Assembly: GCF_030272615.1 (NCBI RefSeq)
Contig: NC_081411.1
Coordinates: forward strand, 827,504,897 to 827,568,896
DNA: 64,000 nt
DNA from: Cryptomeria japonica
Lineage: Eukaryota; Streptophyta; Pinopsida; Cupressales; Cupressaceae
Reading direction: 5' to 3'
This document shows positions 36,779-48,956 of the stretch, piece after piece. Under the pieces are notes generated by a model. The model made no database searches. It was not told the origin of the DNA and was given only the letters and a program-made list of their open reading frames with translations. The translations under genes and the position numbers were made by a program. Each line of letters starts with the position of its first letter. Positions within the stretch are counted from its first letter, which is position 1.

Positions 36779-37730
36779 TCCCTCTCTCTCTGTATTCAGA
36801 ATGAATGATGTATAATTGCATCAGCATTTCATTTATGCATTACAGTCAGACTGTCTCTTTCTCTTCAGATACCATTCCATTAACACTGTTTCTCCACCGC
36901 AAAAATCGGGAAACAGGTGTTGCTCCAATAATTTGAAGAAAGAAATTGCAATAGCTTTTTGTGTTTGGATTTATTACTGTGTTCAGAAGCCAAGAGTGGC
37001 CATTACTAGGCTTTTCAAGCCATGGAGTTTTAATTTTCTCTGATATGGTAAATTGCAATTGAATTCACTGTAATTTTCACAATTGTTTAATATTGAAAGA
37101 ATTTTTTTTTGCAGACATAATTACAAGTAATGATCACTGTCTGATTCAGCTCTGCCATGTAGCCAGGTTTACAGTCTGATTCAGAAAGAAATGTTTGGCT
37201 ATGCAGTTATCATTCGTTATCTTATATTGTTAACCCAATTAGCCTGTCTCAGATTTTGTATGTATAAATTATTGATTTAATATGTGATTGAATGGTGATC
37301 AAAGTTGATTTAATTTGCTGAGATGGCTGATGGTGTCATGTCTAACCAAAATCTGAAAACATTTAACCTTGTTCAAGCATGCAGATTTTGTTGAATTCCC
37401 AGGGTTTAACATTTCATACCAAAACCTTTTAAGTCCCGTCCATTTATAATCAGTGCAACCTGTAAAGTGGGCAGTAGTAGAGCTTCCTTTCATTTCAAGT
37501 CCCAATTCCTGCAATATTGATGTCTTTCCCCATCTGGGGAGGCCTTTAGTGGAGAGTGATAGTGAACTGATCGATTTGAGATTAAATGCCATCAGACTTT
37601 TTCATCCATTGATTTTGGGCCAAAACATATACCTCAATCCCACTGAATCATACAATCTTGGTATTCAGAAATCCCAATAAAAAAGTTGGTATTCCCAGGC
37701 CTGCTGCAGATTGTACTATTCCATAGAAAT
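36779..37730 (+). promoter_or_regulatory. Probable promoter/5' leader of the RING gene
   Basis: A CT-rich initiator-like tract (CCCTCTCTCTCTG) lies at about 36780. Downstream, ATG|GTAAAT (donor at 37048) and T-run-GCAG (acceptor ending at 37114) could bound a short 67-bp intron. A further acceptor-like CTGCTGCAG lies just before 37710. The upstream ATGs give short unrelated ORFs. Leader structure is inference. Confidence 0.35.
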
Positions 37731-39453
37731 ATGGGCAGTCAGACAACAAAGAACATGGCCAAACAAGGTGCACTTGGCAGCAAAGGTGGACTACATCGTG
37801 GCCTCAATGAGCCAAATATTTCTGGAGCTTACATCAGGAGCCTTGTGAAGCAGCTCACATCTTGTAGAAGCCATGCAAGCCCAAGGGGCTTGAAAACAGA
37901 AGTGCCCAAATCAAGTAGTTGCAGAACTCTCAAAGAAAGTAGTGGCAATGAAGAGCACATGATCATTACAGCTCAGGACAGCAATGACACCCACAAACCT
38001 GATGATGGCAGTTGCATGAATCCAGTTTGTTTGCCTCAGCAGCAGAAGAAACAAGTAAGGAGGAGGCCTCATACCAGAAAGACAGCACAGGATTACCCCC
38101 TGGACATTGCAGAGGCAAGAAGACAAATAGTCACTGCATTGCATCTTCACAGAGCTGCTGCTTCAAAGCTACATGCAGCAAGGAACCAGACACCATCTCA
38201 AAAGCCAAACAATTACAGTAGCATCTCAAGCAATCAGAATTCAAGCTCATACAATCAATCAGCAGGCATGAGAATCCCTGCTACAGGGTGCAATTCCTGC
38301 ATGGCAAAAGGTACTACAACATTACAAAAAGAGGCCCAGGCCATAACAATATGTGGCCATCTACTGTGCTGGATGTGCCTTAGTGAGCACTTATTGTATT
38401 TATCTTCTTCAGTTTACAAAGGTTGCCCAGTTTGTGCCAAGCCCCTGACTGCAAACCATATTTTCCCCATAGCCCTTGGAGTACCAATCCCAACTGAGCA
38501 GAGTGCTAATTATGCTACTCCAGTACTGCTTCAGTCTGCCCCACTGTTAACAAATCCTCTGCCTCTACCCCAGCCATCATGGTCCACAACAGGACCCTCT
38601 TTGGGTATAACCAAGGATGGGATATCCTCAGCTATAGATATATCCCAAGGTAGGAATGTGGGTTATGTTTCTGAGAGCCCAACTGTCCTAGAACAGTCTT
38701 TTACAGCATTTGATGATGCCACTACAGCAAAATTTACCATGGCTCCTGAGAATCCCAAAAGTGATATTGCTTCAGTCAAGCCAGAACATGAAAGCTCCAT
38801 GAAAAGCAACTGGCATGTGGAAATGGATGAAGAGGAGCTGGCAGAGATTAGATCATTAGGTGAACAGCATGAGATGGAATGGAGTGATAGTGTTAATTTA
38901 GCTACATCCACATGGTGGTTCAAGTTTCTCAAAACATCAGAATGTAATCAAGACTTGAGTATTTTGTATCAGACAGAGATTGACCAAAGTGATAATTGCA
39001 GCCTAGAGAATGCATTGATTCAGGATGAAATGGAATTTTATCCAGAGCTGTTATTACAGGGCCCATTAAACAACATGAATGAAAGTTTGTATTTCTCTTC
39101 TGATCTTCCTGTTGAAAGCCTCTGGGCAGATGAGCGGTTTGACTGTTATGATTGGATTCAAGGCCTTAAGAATCCAGACGATTATAATGAAATTGAAGTG
39201 TATGACAATCACTCGGTGCCCAGTTCAGAAGTCCTCAAGATTAACAAGTCTCCCTTTGATGAAGCGTTGCCTGATGATACATCTGATCTGCACAGGTTTG
39301 AATTATCATACTTTTTATGTGTTTGCTTTCCTATTAATATGCACTGCAATATTACAGTCTCTCCATGGCATGACATATAATTTATTGTCTTGTTTTCTAC
39401 GTTGAAGCAGTGATTCGAGCTCAAACAATCCAGTAAACAAGGCAGGAGTTTGA
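37731..39453 (+). CDS. RING-finger (C3HC4) protein, plant-conserved family
   Basis: Two exons, 37731-39295 and 39411-39453, joined across CAG|GTTTGA and TTGAAGCAG|T, encode 535 residues ending in NKAGV. The ATG at 37731 is the first in frame. Residues 31-43 (SGAYIRSLVKQLT) and 123-143 (PLDIAEARRQIVTALHLHRA) match motifs I recall from a plant family of unnamed, often hydroxyproline-rich annotated proteins, as does MDEEELAEIRSLGEQHEMEW near the middle. Between them a RING finger is visible: C187, C190, C208, H210, C213, C216, C232, C235, spacing C-x2-C-x17-C-x-H-x2-C-x2-C-x15-C-x2-C. A RING of this type would bind two zinc ions and usually confers ubiquitin E3 ligase activity, so a role in ubiquitination is a reasonable inference; substrate unknown. 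The N-terminus has a basic stretch (KKQVRRRPHTRK) and the C-terminal third is acidic. No signal peptide or membrane segment. The frame is intact and its composition differs clearly from the surrounding repeats. Confidence 0.85.
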
Positions 39454-42400
39454 GTTGGAGATGGAGGAAAAGAGATTGCAGCTATAATTATCTGGAGTTT
39501 TGAAATTGTATTCCAAGGAAGCTTATAGTGAATTGCTTATTTGGTTAAATTAACAGGTAGAGTCTGAATAATTATGAGGATATTCCTATGCAGAGAAGGC
39601 AATCTTTTGAGATTTTTGGTCATTCTTGAGGCTAATTCTCTCTGTATCAATGTTGTATGCTGTTGATTACATTCCTTTGTTCCATTGTATTAGATAAAAC
39701 ATTTGGTTACATTTGAATGATGACCAAGAGGCTTGTCTTAACTGTTTATCACAGCCAATTCAACTATGTCAAGGCCTGGTTTCAAAATGTGATGTATATC
39801 AAGCTTTGAACTTCATCTGCTTTCTCTTCTCTAAATTTTAAAATTGCACCTATTTGCTTGCAACTCAAGTACATATAAATTGAACGCTAGTTATGTTCAA
39901 TTATCATCCATTTTGTTATAATTTACAGAGATCTCTAAATTTAGCCTAAATTATTTTTTGTCTTTCGATTGTATCTTAACAAAAAAAATTGTCAAAAACT
40001 CTTATTTATACGGACGTTTTTGACCTACTACCCCACCGAATGCATGGCCACCATTCCATCTTCAAAATTCTATATCATTTTACAGGCCACAATATGTTTG
40101 AATTGAATAATATATTTGTAATGGTGAAATTTATACATTTATATGGCTTTTATGGTGATTATGTTGTCGTGTACATGTATTGATTAGGGTACAAATAGTA
40201 ATTTTTTATATGTAAGATGATAAGTAATCTTATCCTACCTCGTCCCATCATCATTCATCCCTTCGATTCAAATCTAGGTTTGCATCTTGTCATTTGTCAC
40301 CCTAATTCAAATTTATGAGTGTAGAATTAGCCTAGATCACTTTTATGCATGAGGATCCAAACTCATATTTCTTAAATTAGTATGAGCCAACTACAACGTG
40401 AATTATTTTGAATTGCATGCTAGGGTAGTGGTTTTAAGGACAAGCCCTAATTTATTTGAATTTCCTAGGTCTAACACATACATTGCATCAACATTCTAAG
40501 GGCATATTGCATTGCTCCCTAAAACCTTCAATCTTTGTTCATCATTGTTGAAATAAACCTCCAAGGGGTTGACCAAAGGAGATAAATTCTTGTCTAATAA
40601 GTTCCTGAGTGATGTCTATTGAGACCATTCTCTTTGAGACATACGTATCAAATTGAAGCAAATATTTTACAACCAGCAAAATTATGTTAAATCATTTGTT
40701 CATGTGAAATTGAGACCGATCCGTTAGGTTCATCTCCACATGTGCAAAGATTAGATATGCAACCGTGACCTTGAACTTGATAGTTAACAAAGAATTTTAC
40801 TATACAGAGATCTTCATCTAATAGATCTAGATTTTTTGGTACAATGAAAAATTAGTTTGTAACATATATGTTAGTATTTTCTTCATTAGATTGAGAACTA
40901 AGAGCTAAGTATCTTATTTATTTATTTATTCCTTACATTAATTATAGTATTCTTTCATTATCAATTATTAATCTCGTTTGTAAACCATGGGGTTTTATTA
41001 TCATTTAATTATTTGCTCCAAGTAAATTATAGTGAAAGTATTTGCTTGTATCACATATGTAGCATCATAAATTGTACACCTTTGATTAGGGTGTCCAATT
41101 CCACACTTTGTTAGCACTCATTTTAGTATGTCTCATTATACTATGTATTATAGGACTATCATATGCACTTATTTAATAATTAATTAAAAAATGAGTCCTT
41201 TCTTGATTCTCACATCATCACACTCTCATTTGGGCCCTTAATTTTAGGTGTGCCCTTTATATTTCAATTATCTCGATTTATCATAGGTTCTACACTACTT
41301 TAAATCTCAAGACATATTTACCTTATCTAAACATCATATATTGTGACACAAACTTAATTCCAGCTTTAGAACCCTATTCTCACATTCCTAAAAGGTCGTG
41401 TTGAAAGTGTTGGGACCAAGACAAAAATTGGCATGGTCCTACACTTTCTGCATTGAATTTTGGGAGGATAATAATACGGTCCTATCATATACAAATCTAG
41501 CTTCATGCAAAAAAAAATTTAAAAAAAACTAGGTCAGCCATTTGTCAAATAAAACTTAGAATCTCGTATATATGCAATTCTTTCCCTCATGTGTGATATC
41601 TAGCAAGTATTACAAGATTGATATGAAATTGGAGATATCCTTATGAAGGTGTTGCTTTTAAGAGAATTCAAGATCTACATCCTATTAATCATCAAATCTT
41701 CATCTCTATTCATCAACCATGGAAGCTTCAAGAGATATTGGAGATTAATAGGGAATTATCAACTGACGATTGCCTTGTACCTATTCCTAAGAATTATGTA
41801 TGATTTCATGTTGTTCTCATATTGTTGTAACACACTCGAGTAGACTCTAGTTTGCATTTACAAACCTTAGCCCATAACAATCTTAGACACACTTGAGGTT
41901 CAATGTTCCAATTTCAATATCAGCTGTTTGTGGAGGTGGAAATCACCAAAAAAGGGGGTTTAATAAGGTAAACCCCTATATAGCCACCATCCTACCCAAT
42001 TTCTATCTTGTAGGTGCAACTATAGGTTTATAGTGGAGACATAGAGACAAAAGAGTAATTTAGCAAACAATCACAAATCAACACCCAGAAGTAGAACCTA
42101 AAAAACCTATACCAAGTGGTGTGTTGGCCGACCTGGTCCAAGACTAAGGCATTTTGGGCACCTTAGTCCTTAGAGATAGGTGTTAGATTTGAAGGGTGCA
42201 GAGAGTAGGGTCTCAGAAGGTTCCAATTAACTTTATGTGAAAAAGTGGGAAGACTAGAACGCTTTAATCGCACCGGTCCTGTGAATTCAGCCCCAGATTG
42301 TAGTCATCAATGCACCTTTGTATCTTCTATTCATTTTTATACTTGTTGTTGAGCTTCTATATGCATATCAATCTATTACATCATTCTTAGTTTACATTTA

Positions 42401-42831
42401 CATTGTACCTAGACATTACATCATAAATTAATACATTTCCCATAGCAACAGAGGAATAGAATCCCTAAGCCATAATTTGACTCTCTTTGACAAGATTTAG
42501 TCAAGTTTAATCACATCCTTGGTGGCTTCATATTCCAATGTTTATGTGAAAGTGGACCTTGGCCTTAATCATACAATGTTCATTTTTTATCATAAGCATT
42601 TTGGTGAACCTGACTCTTCTTACACTTGCATATTTATGATTTTAGACCTAATTTTTGTATAAGATTTAGATGCATTTATTCATGGTTCATGTACTTGCAT
42701 CAATAAAATAATAATAAAAACAATTTCAATTTGTTCTCTCTTTTTAATCATTTTTCATATGTTTTCATTTGAAAATTGCATTCATGTTGTTTCCATTTAG
42801 TTACTTTCATGATGCCTCTAGATACAATAGT
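39454..42831. other. 3' region of the RING gene, then repeat-derived sequence
   Basis: The first 300 bp are probably 3' UTR. The rest is AT-rich and gene-free. It may include the upstream LTR and leader of the next element, but I could not match it to sequence after 48357, so no LTR pair is claimed. Confidence 0.4.
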
Positions 42832-42839
42832 TTCTTAGA

Positions 42840-43316
42840 ACTTCTTATGACCCTTCCCCATCTCCTAAAGATCCTCCTAGGGACTTTTTAAGGAAAGAGG
42901 ATTATTTCAATAACACCTTCATTAATGCTCTCCCTTTTAAGCATGAAATATTAATAAATAATGCTTGTTCCTCTCCCAAAATCTTCCCCACCCATGAGGA
43001 CATCCTAGTTCAAGAAGAGATTATTAAAACTTCTTTCAAAGACCTCCCTCTCAAGGATGAAGCTTTGAAGAGTGATGTTGATCCTTCTCTTAGAATGTAC
43101 CTCTCCCATGAGGATCATTTGGTGCTAGAGGAGGATATTGTGGATATCCTTCCTAGTAAAAATATACCTTCCTTCCATTTCAATTATTGTCCCTCTAGAG
43201 ATGAAACATTAATGGGTTATGATTGTCCTTCTTACAAGAATACCTTAGAACAAAAAGATGACACCATTAAGATGCCTCTCCATGACAATGGTATCTCTCC
43301 TAAAGATGATCTTTGA
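42840..43316 (+). pseudogene. Gag-side acidic segment of the plus-strand element
   Basis: Open frame of about 155 codons with recurring short modules such as THEDILVQEEI and SHEDHLVLEEDI and many Pro/Asp residues, ending at 43316. No known domain is recognised. It reads into the linker before the protease (TPAKISIWELIQTSP at about 43695-43740), a motif common just upstream of protease in plant gypsy polyproteins. Confidence 0.5.
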
Positions 43317-43869
43317 TGAAAAAATAATTTAATCAAGATCAAGTCAATAATGCCAATGTCCACCTTCATCAAGATGACCTTCAACCTCCTAACAAACCTG
43401 TGATTATTGTTAAGGGTGGTAGTAATTCTCAGACTCTTTAAACTCCTAATAAACGAATGATTACAGTTAAAGGGGGTTATAGTCCTTAAAGTCCTTATGA
43501 TTATGCTAACCAAATCACTCCATAAACTTACAATATGGTTACTCACACATACAATACAAGAAATAATAAGAAACTTGATCCTCCCTCAGTTATTCCTTCT
43601 TCTCTTCCTATTTCTCAACCAATACTTCCTCCAACTCCTTGTCTTTCTCAATATCTTGGAAAGGACTATGATCTTATTGAACAACTTTGAGCTACTCCTG
43701 CCAAGATATCTATTTGGGAGTTGATTCAAACTTCACCTACATATCATGGATTGTTGCAAGATTCCTTAAAGAAAATAGATGTTCCACCTACTAATAATAT
43801 GACTTCTTGAATAAATTGTATGAATGCAACTAAGGTTGATATTATGTTTTCTCAAGATGAGTTACCTTC

Positions 43870-44750
43870 TAAATATGTATTCAAAATCAATATAATCCTC
43901 TTATGATTGTTGTCCTCATCAATGGCAATGCTATAAGAAGAAATTTGGTGGATCATGGATCTGGTCTTAATGTTTGTGATGTTTAATAAGCACAAGACAA
44001 AAGTGGATACTTCTCTTATTCAGCCTAATTTTCTTTTGTTTCGTGGCTTTGATAATGTTGCTAGAGTTTCATTAGGTACTATAACCTTGCCCATTACTTG
44101 GCAGGTCCTGTTATTTTACCTACGCATATTCATGTCATGCTCGATATACTTACTTATAACCTTCTTTTAGGAAGACCTTGAATTCATTCTATGCAAGTTG
44201 TCCTTCAACTCTTCATTGTAAAATCAAATTCATTTATGAAAATGAGATGTATTCATTGGAAGCTGACACAAATTTACAATCTTGCTTACAAACTTCATCT
44301 GAATCTCAAAGTCCTTTAAATTCTTCAATTCCTTCTCCAATAAAAGGCGAAACACCATCTCTTCCTAAAGGTACATTTTCACTTGAAGAGGTACTCTTAG
44401 AAGATGATTGGGGCTCATTAGATTTGACACCTTCCTTTGTGGGAGAATATAAAGTCCCTCCAAGAGAATCTAAGACCGAGAAATATGATATGGTCGAGCC
44501 CAAAAAAGATTCAACTTTGTGTAAAGAACTTAGAAACAATTTTGTGGCTTCTTCTAACAAATATTCAACACCTTCTTCTAGTTCATCTACTTATTACATT
44601 GAGATGTATGAGGCCCCACCATCTCTTTCCAATATGGCATCTCTTTATCATCTGGGTTTTCACATTCTAGCTAAGAATGGATTTAATGGCAATAGTTGTG
44701 GCACAAATGATCAAGGGGTTAGAGTTCCTTTAGAAAATAGTGTATGTTAA
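43870..44750 (+). pseudogene. Protease and downstream spacer of the plus-strand element
   Basis: After frame changes the protease can be read as VVLINGNAIRRNLVDHGSGL at about 43905-43970. The catalytic Asp is kept but the usual Thr is His. RGFDNVARVSLGTITLPI follows, then in another frame a Ser/Pro-rich spacer (44178-44750) that is open for 190 codons. The spacer has no recognised domain. Confidence 0.6.
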
Positions 44751-45233
44751 ACTTAATTTCGACTCGGTTATAATCCTTTACAGCCCACCAAAGAATCCTG
44801 AAGACCATATCTCAATGTGAATGTTATTTTTTCTTCTAAATCTCTTCCTCTAGTTAATCCTCATCCCATTGATTCTAATTCTAGCTCATCTTCACTTGAC
44901 ATATTTTCAATAGATCATTACCTAGCTAATTTCTTAGGAGTTTATGATAACCTTCCTCAATATCATCATAATCGTGGATTTAACTATTGTTTAAATGTTG
45001 ATGCATACTTTGGGAAAGACATTGAATTGCGAGGCAATATTGAAGAGATCACTTAAGAACTCCCTCAACCAATGGATATTCCTCAATAAAGAAATATCCT
45101 TATAAGTGATACTGTTGATGTCAAAATGGACCCTTACAATGACAAGAAAATCATTAAAGATTGGGAAGTGCTTAGAAGTTGAGCAACAACAAGATTATTT
45201 TGGTCTTTTACATGAGTTCCTTGAAATATTTGT

Positions 45234-45960
45234 TTGGACTTATTCAATATGCCTAGCATTGACCCTAAGATTGTGACCCATAACATTGTGTTAATCCCTG
45301 ATGCTAAGCCCGTCAAGAAAAAGATAAGGAAGATGAATCCTAAGATAGCATTACTCAATAAGACGAAGATTGAAAAACTCTTGGAAGTTGTCTTTACTCA
45401 TCCTATCGATCATTCTCCTTGGATTTCAAACATTGTGGAAATCGATTAACCTAATAATAAGATTAGAATGCAACTAAATTTTGGATCTCAATAAAGCTTC
45501 CTTGAAAGATGAATTTCCCCTTCGAACATTGATATGATAATTGATTCCACTATTGGTCATGCATTATTATCCTTTATGGATGGGTTTTTCAAATATAACC
45601 AAGTATTCATTAATCCTCAAGATCAATTTAAAGCATCTTTCACAACACCTTGTGGTACATTTAGTTGGGTTGTCATGTCATTTGGATGAAAGAATGTTGG
45701 TGCGACCTATCAATGTGCTATGACTCTTATCTTTCATGATTACATGCATAAAATCTTAGAGGAATACATTGATGATATCTTAGCTAACTTTTTTTTTGAG
45801 CCAAGATCATGCTAAGATTCTTCATCAAATCTTTGAACAATTCATGAATACAACATGCACTTGAATCCTTGAAAAAAATGTGGTTTTGGTGTAGATAGTG
45901 GAAACCTATTAGGATTCATTGTTTTTCATCATGGTATTGAGGTAGATAATAAGAAAATAA
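45234..45960 (+). pseudogene. Reverse transcriptase of the plus-strand element
   Basis: N-terminal block DAKPVKKKIRKMNPKIALL with the PIDHSPWISNIV segment, then DGFFKYNQVFINPQDQFKAS and TTPCGTFSWVVMSFG, and the active site YIDD at 45765-45776. Several stops and at least three frameshifts separate the blocks. The catalytic Asp pair survives. Confidence 0.8.
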
Positions 45961-46480
45961 ACACCATTGTTAACATGCCAACTCCTAAAAACATTTTTCA
46001 ACTTTACAGTTTACAAGGAAAAGTTCAGGCTATTCGTAGGTTTGATTCCCAACTCATGGATTGTACTTTCCCTTTTACCCAGTTACTCAAGAAGGATACC
46101 ACTTTTAAATGGGACGAAGATTGTCAAAATAATTTTTAGGATTTAAAAGATTACTTAGCTAATCCTCCAAATTTACAACCTATTATCCCTAATCGACCCT
46201 TCCTTCTTTACACTACTGCTTCTTCTAATGCTCTCACAACCTTATTAGCACAACATGATAGTGATGGTAAAGAACATCATGTGTACTACATAAGTCGTAC
46301 TTTTCTCGATTATGAAGTTTGATAGACTATGATATAAAAGCAATGTCTTGCTCTCTTTTTGCAACTCAAACATTAAGAGACTATCTCCTTAATGTTGAAG
46401 CTCATGTTATCATCAAATTTGATATGTTAAAACGTCTCTTTTTTAAAACTGATATTTCAAGATGCTGAGAAAAATGGGTT
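45961..46480 (+). pseudogene. Ordinary RNase H of the plus-strand element
   Basis: Connection-domain sequence (INTIVNMPTPKNIFQLYSLQ), the FPFTQLLKKDTTFKWDEDCQ block, then RPFLLYTTASSNALTTLLAQ and HHVYYISRTF, in an interrupted frame that degenerates after about 46320. This is the RNase H that directly follows gypsy RT. Confidence 0.65.
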
Positions 46481-46599
46481 ATGTTGTTAATTGAATTTGA
46501 CCTTAAATTTGTCTCTCAAAAAGTGATTAAATGCAAATCCTTAACCAACCATTTGGTTGATGCTTCTTCTCCTTTTAATCTACCTTACCAAGTGCTTCC

Positions 46600-46990
46600 C
46601 TTAGAGGTAGATAAATCTTGGAAGTTATATTTTGATGGATCTAGGTGTCAGACTAGTTCAGGCGTAGGTGTTATATTAATACCTCCTTTAGAAAAACCAA
46701 TTCCCCTATCTTATCATCTTAATTTCCTATGTACTAATTTAACATTTTTTAATATGAAGCCCCTATCACTAGACTGAAAGCAACTTTATCCTTTAAAGTT
46801 CAACTCTTGAGCATCTTTGGTGATTCACAATTGATTATAAGACAATTTATGGGAACTTATCAAGTTAAAGAAACTAAAATCTTTCAACATCATGACATCC
46901 TTATCATTGTTAAAGAAATATGATTCTTACACCATAGTTCCTCTCTCATGGAAAGACAATCAACATGTAGATGCAATGGAAAGTGAAACT
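46600..46990 (+). pseudogene. Extra RNase H of the plus-strand element
   Basis: WKLYFDGSRCQTSSGVGVIL carries the first Asp of the archaeal-type RNase H. After a frameshift FGDSQLIIRQF carries the next Asp and KDNQHVDAMES the last. The region that should hold the catalytic Glu (N-x-AEYEA) is altered beyond recognition. It lies after the ordinary RNase H and before integrase, the usual place in the Tat lineage. Confidence 0.65.
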
Positions 46991-47249
46991 TCACTTATAT
47001 CCCTCAATGACCCTTCTATGTAATACCAATTCATCATTCATAACCTCTCTTTGCCCATCATTTGTGATAGCCCTAGCGAGATTGCTTGTTGTTATACCTT
47101 AGATCCAAATGAATGGTAATCTCATATTTTTTTATATTTGCATGATGGTACTTTTCAAGATTCCACAAGTAAAAACACTAGAGCTCAGATTCAAAAACGT
47201 GCTAGTAGATACATCATTCTCTCCAATGTCCTTTATAGAAGGGGTTATA

Positions 47250-48352
47250 ATGGTCTTCGCATGTGTTGTCTCAACAAAACAAAAATTCTCATTTCCCTTG
47301 AGGAATCTCATTGAGGAGCTTGTGGGGGCATTTTGGTGGAAAATCTTTGGTTCAAAGGTTGCTCTAAATGGAATATTATTGTAAAACCATAGAAAAATAT
47401 TCCTTTGCCTTTTTTAAAAAGTGTCATCAGTTTTAGCAACATAATAATTTGATCCATGCTCCTACTCATGAAATTAGAGCCCAGGTTGCTTCTTGGCCAT
47501 TTTCTATGTGGGGTTTGGATCTTATAGGTAAAATCTCCCCTCCTTCTTCCCAAGGACATACTTTTATCATCACAACTACGTATTAATTTAAAAAGTGGGT
47601 AGAAGCCATCCCTCTTCGATCCACTACTAATGATGTAATTTGTCAATTCATTCTAGATAATAATATTTTTGCATTTGGTATACCTTCCATATTGGTTTCT
47701 GGCAATGGTACTTCATTTAAGAACAAAGATGTGAAGGAGTTTCTTGAGAGATAACACATACAACATCAATTTTCAACTCCGTATTATCCCCAACCAAATG
47801 GTCAGGCCAAATATTCTAACCAAATAATTGAGAAAATCCTTCTCAAGACTATTAATAAGCATAGTAAGGATTGACATACTTAGTTATCTTATGATTTATA
47901 GGCCTTATCGAACTAGTGTTCGCATAGCTATGGGTACCACTCCTTATAATCTTGTTTACGACGTTGATGCAAATATGCCACTAGAGTTGGAGATTCCTTC
48001 AATGATAATTTCTCTCGAGGGTATTATTGATGATGATGTTAATCAAGAACAAAGTCTTCAGCAACTTGAAATACTTGATGAACAATGTATAAATGCTCTT
48101 GAGCATATTCAAGCTTACCAAAAGACTATGCAACGAAGTGATAATGAAAAAGTCATTCAACACTCTTTCTCAATTGGTGACTTGGTAATCTATGAGAATC
48201 AACACAATGTAAATTCTCTACCAGGACAAAAAAGAAAGTTTAGTCCAAATTGTCTTGGACCATACATCATCATTGAAGTTTATGGATCAGGTGCTTACAA
48301 GATAGCGGATGTGGAAGGTATGCCTCTTAAGAAAACTATTAATGTTATGTAA
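47250..48352 (+). pseudogene. Integrase of the plus-strand element
   Basis: The zinc finger is barely traceable. The core reads MWGLDLIGK (first Asp kept), then VSGNGTSFKNKDV where family members have SDNGT, so the second catalytic Asp is Gly, and PNGQAKYSN where members have GQAE, so the catalytic Glu is Lys. The C-terminal half (about 47900-48352) is open for over 140 codons and holds GTTPYNLVYDVDA and the SH3-like FSIGDLVIYE ... GPYIIIEVYGSGAYKI part. Catalytically dead by two independent substitutions as well as stops. Confidence 0.8.
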
Positions 48353-48357
48353 CTCCG

Positions 48358-48956
48358 TAGATATTATGCTTAATTTTATCTCTTTCTTCTTTCCTACTAA
48401 ATAGTATGCTAGCATTTGCATCATTCAAGCATGTTATATTAGATAGTTTGGTTGTCTTACTATTTGGTGTATAATGCTTCATTCTTGATAAGTTTATTCC
48501 TAGTTTTGTCTTGAAATCATTTTTTTAGTTTCTTATGTGTAAAGAATACATTTCTTTATGTTAGCATATTGCTTGGTATTCTTTGTGCTTATGTTAGTTA
48601 GATCATGGTATGTTTAACTAGATCACATAGACATTTTATTTAATATTTAAGTACATCACATCATAATTTATAGTATTTAGTTAAACACTTATTAAGTTGT
48701 TTAATTAAATCACACGTGTATCCATTTAATCATTGTAGAATTAATTGAAACAATCTCCATTGGTTGATTCAAATTAATCGTATGTGCATTAAATGAGAAC
48801 ATACATGTGCATCACCATATTTGTTACTTTTGATCAAAGCAAATAGAAAACACATTGTTTTGCATTAAAATAACATGTGATGCATCATCATAGGTTTTGA
48901 TACAAGACATACATCATATCACCTCTTATACAAAATGAGGTGACACATCATACATT
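48358..48956. other. AT-rich spacer, no gene
   Basis: Sequence following integrase. A 3' LTR might begin here but no matching upstream copy was found. Short runs such as CAAAATGAGGTGACACATCA are present without clear function. Confidence 0.3.

Larger units (their letters stand above)
42832..48357 (+). mobile_element. Degenerate Ty3/gypsy element, plus strand
   Basis: Pieces of a gag-pol polyprotein can be followed in order: acidic gag-side segment, protease, long spacer, RT, RNase H, extra RNase H, integrase. Many stops and frameshifts interrupt it, far more than in the 16-32 kb element, so it is older or less constrained. LTRs were not found. The capsid core of gag was not seen, so the 5' end is missing or unrecognisable. 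The domain order, with the extra RNase H before integrase, is that of the plant Tat lineage. Confidence 0.8.

Noticed and set aside
36816-37043. 75-codon open frame upstream of the RING gene
   Set aside because: Falls in the probable 5' leader, overlaps a possible short intron and has no recognisable similarity.
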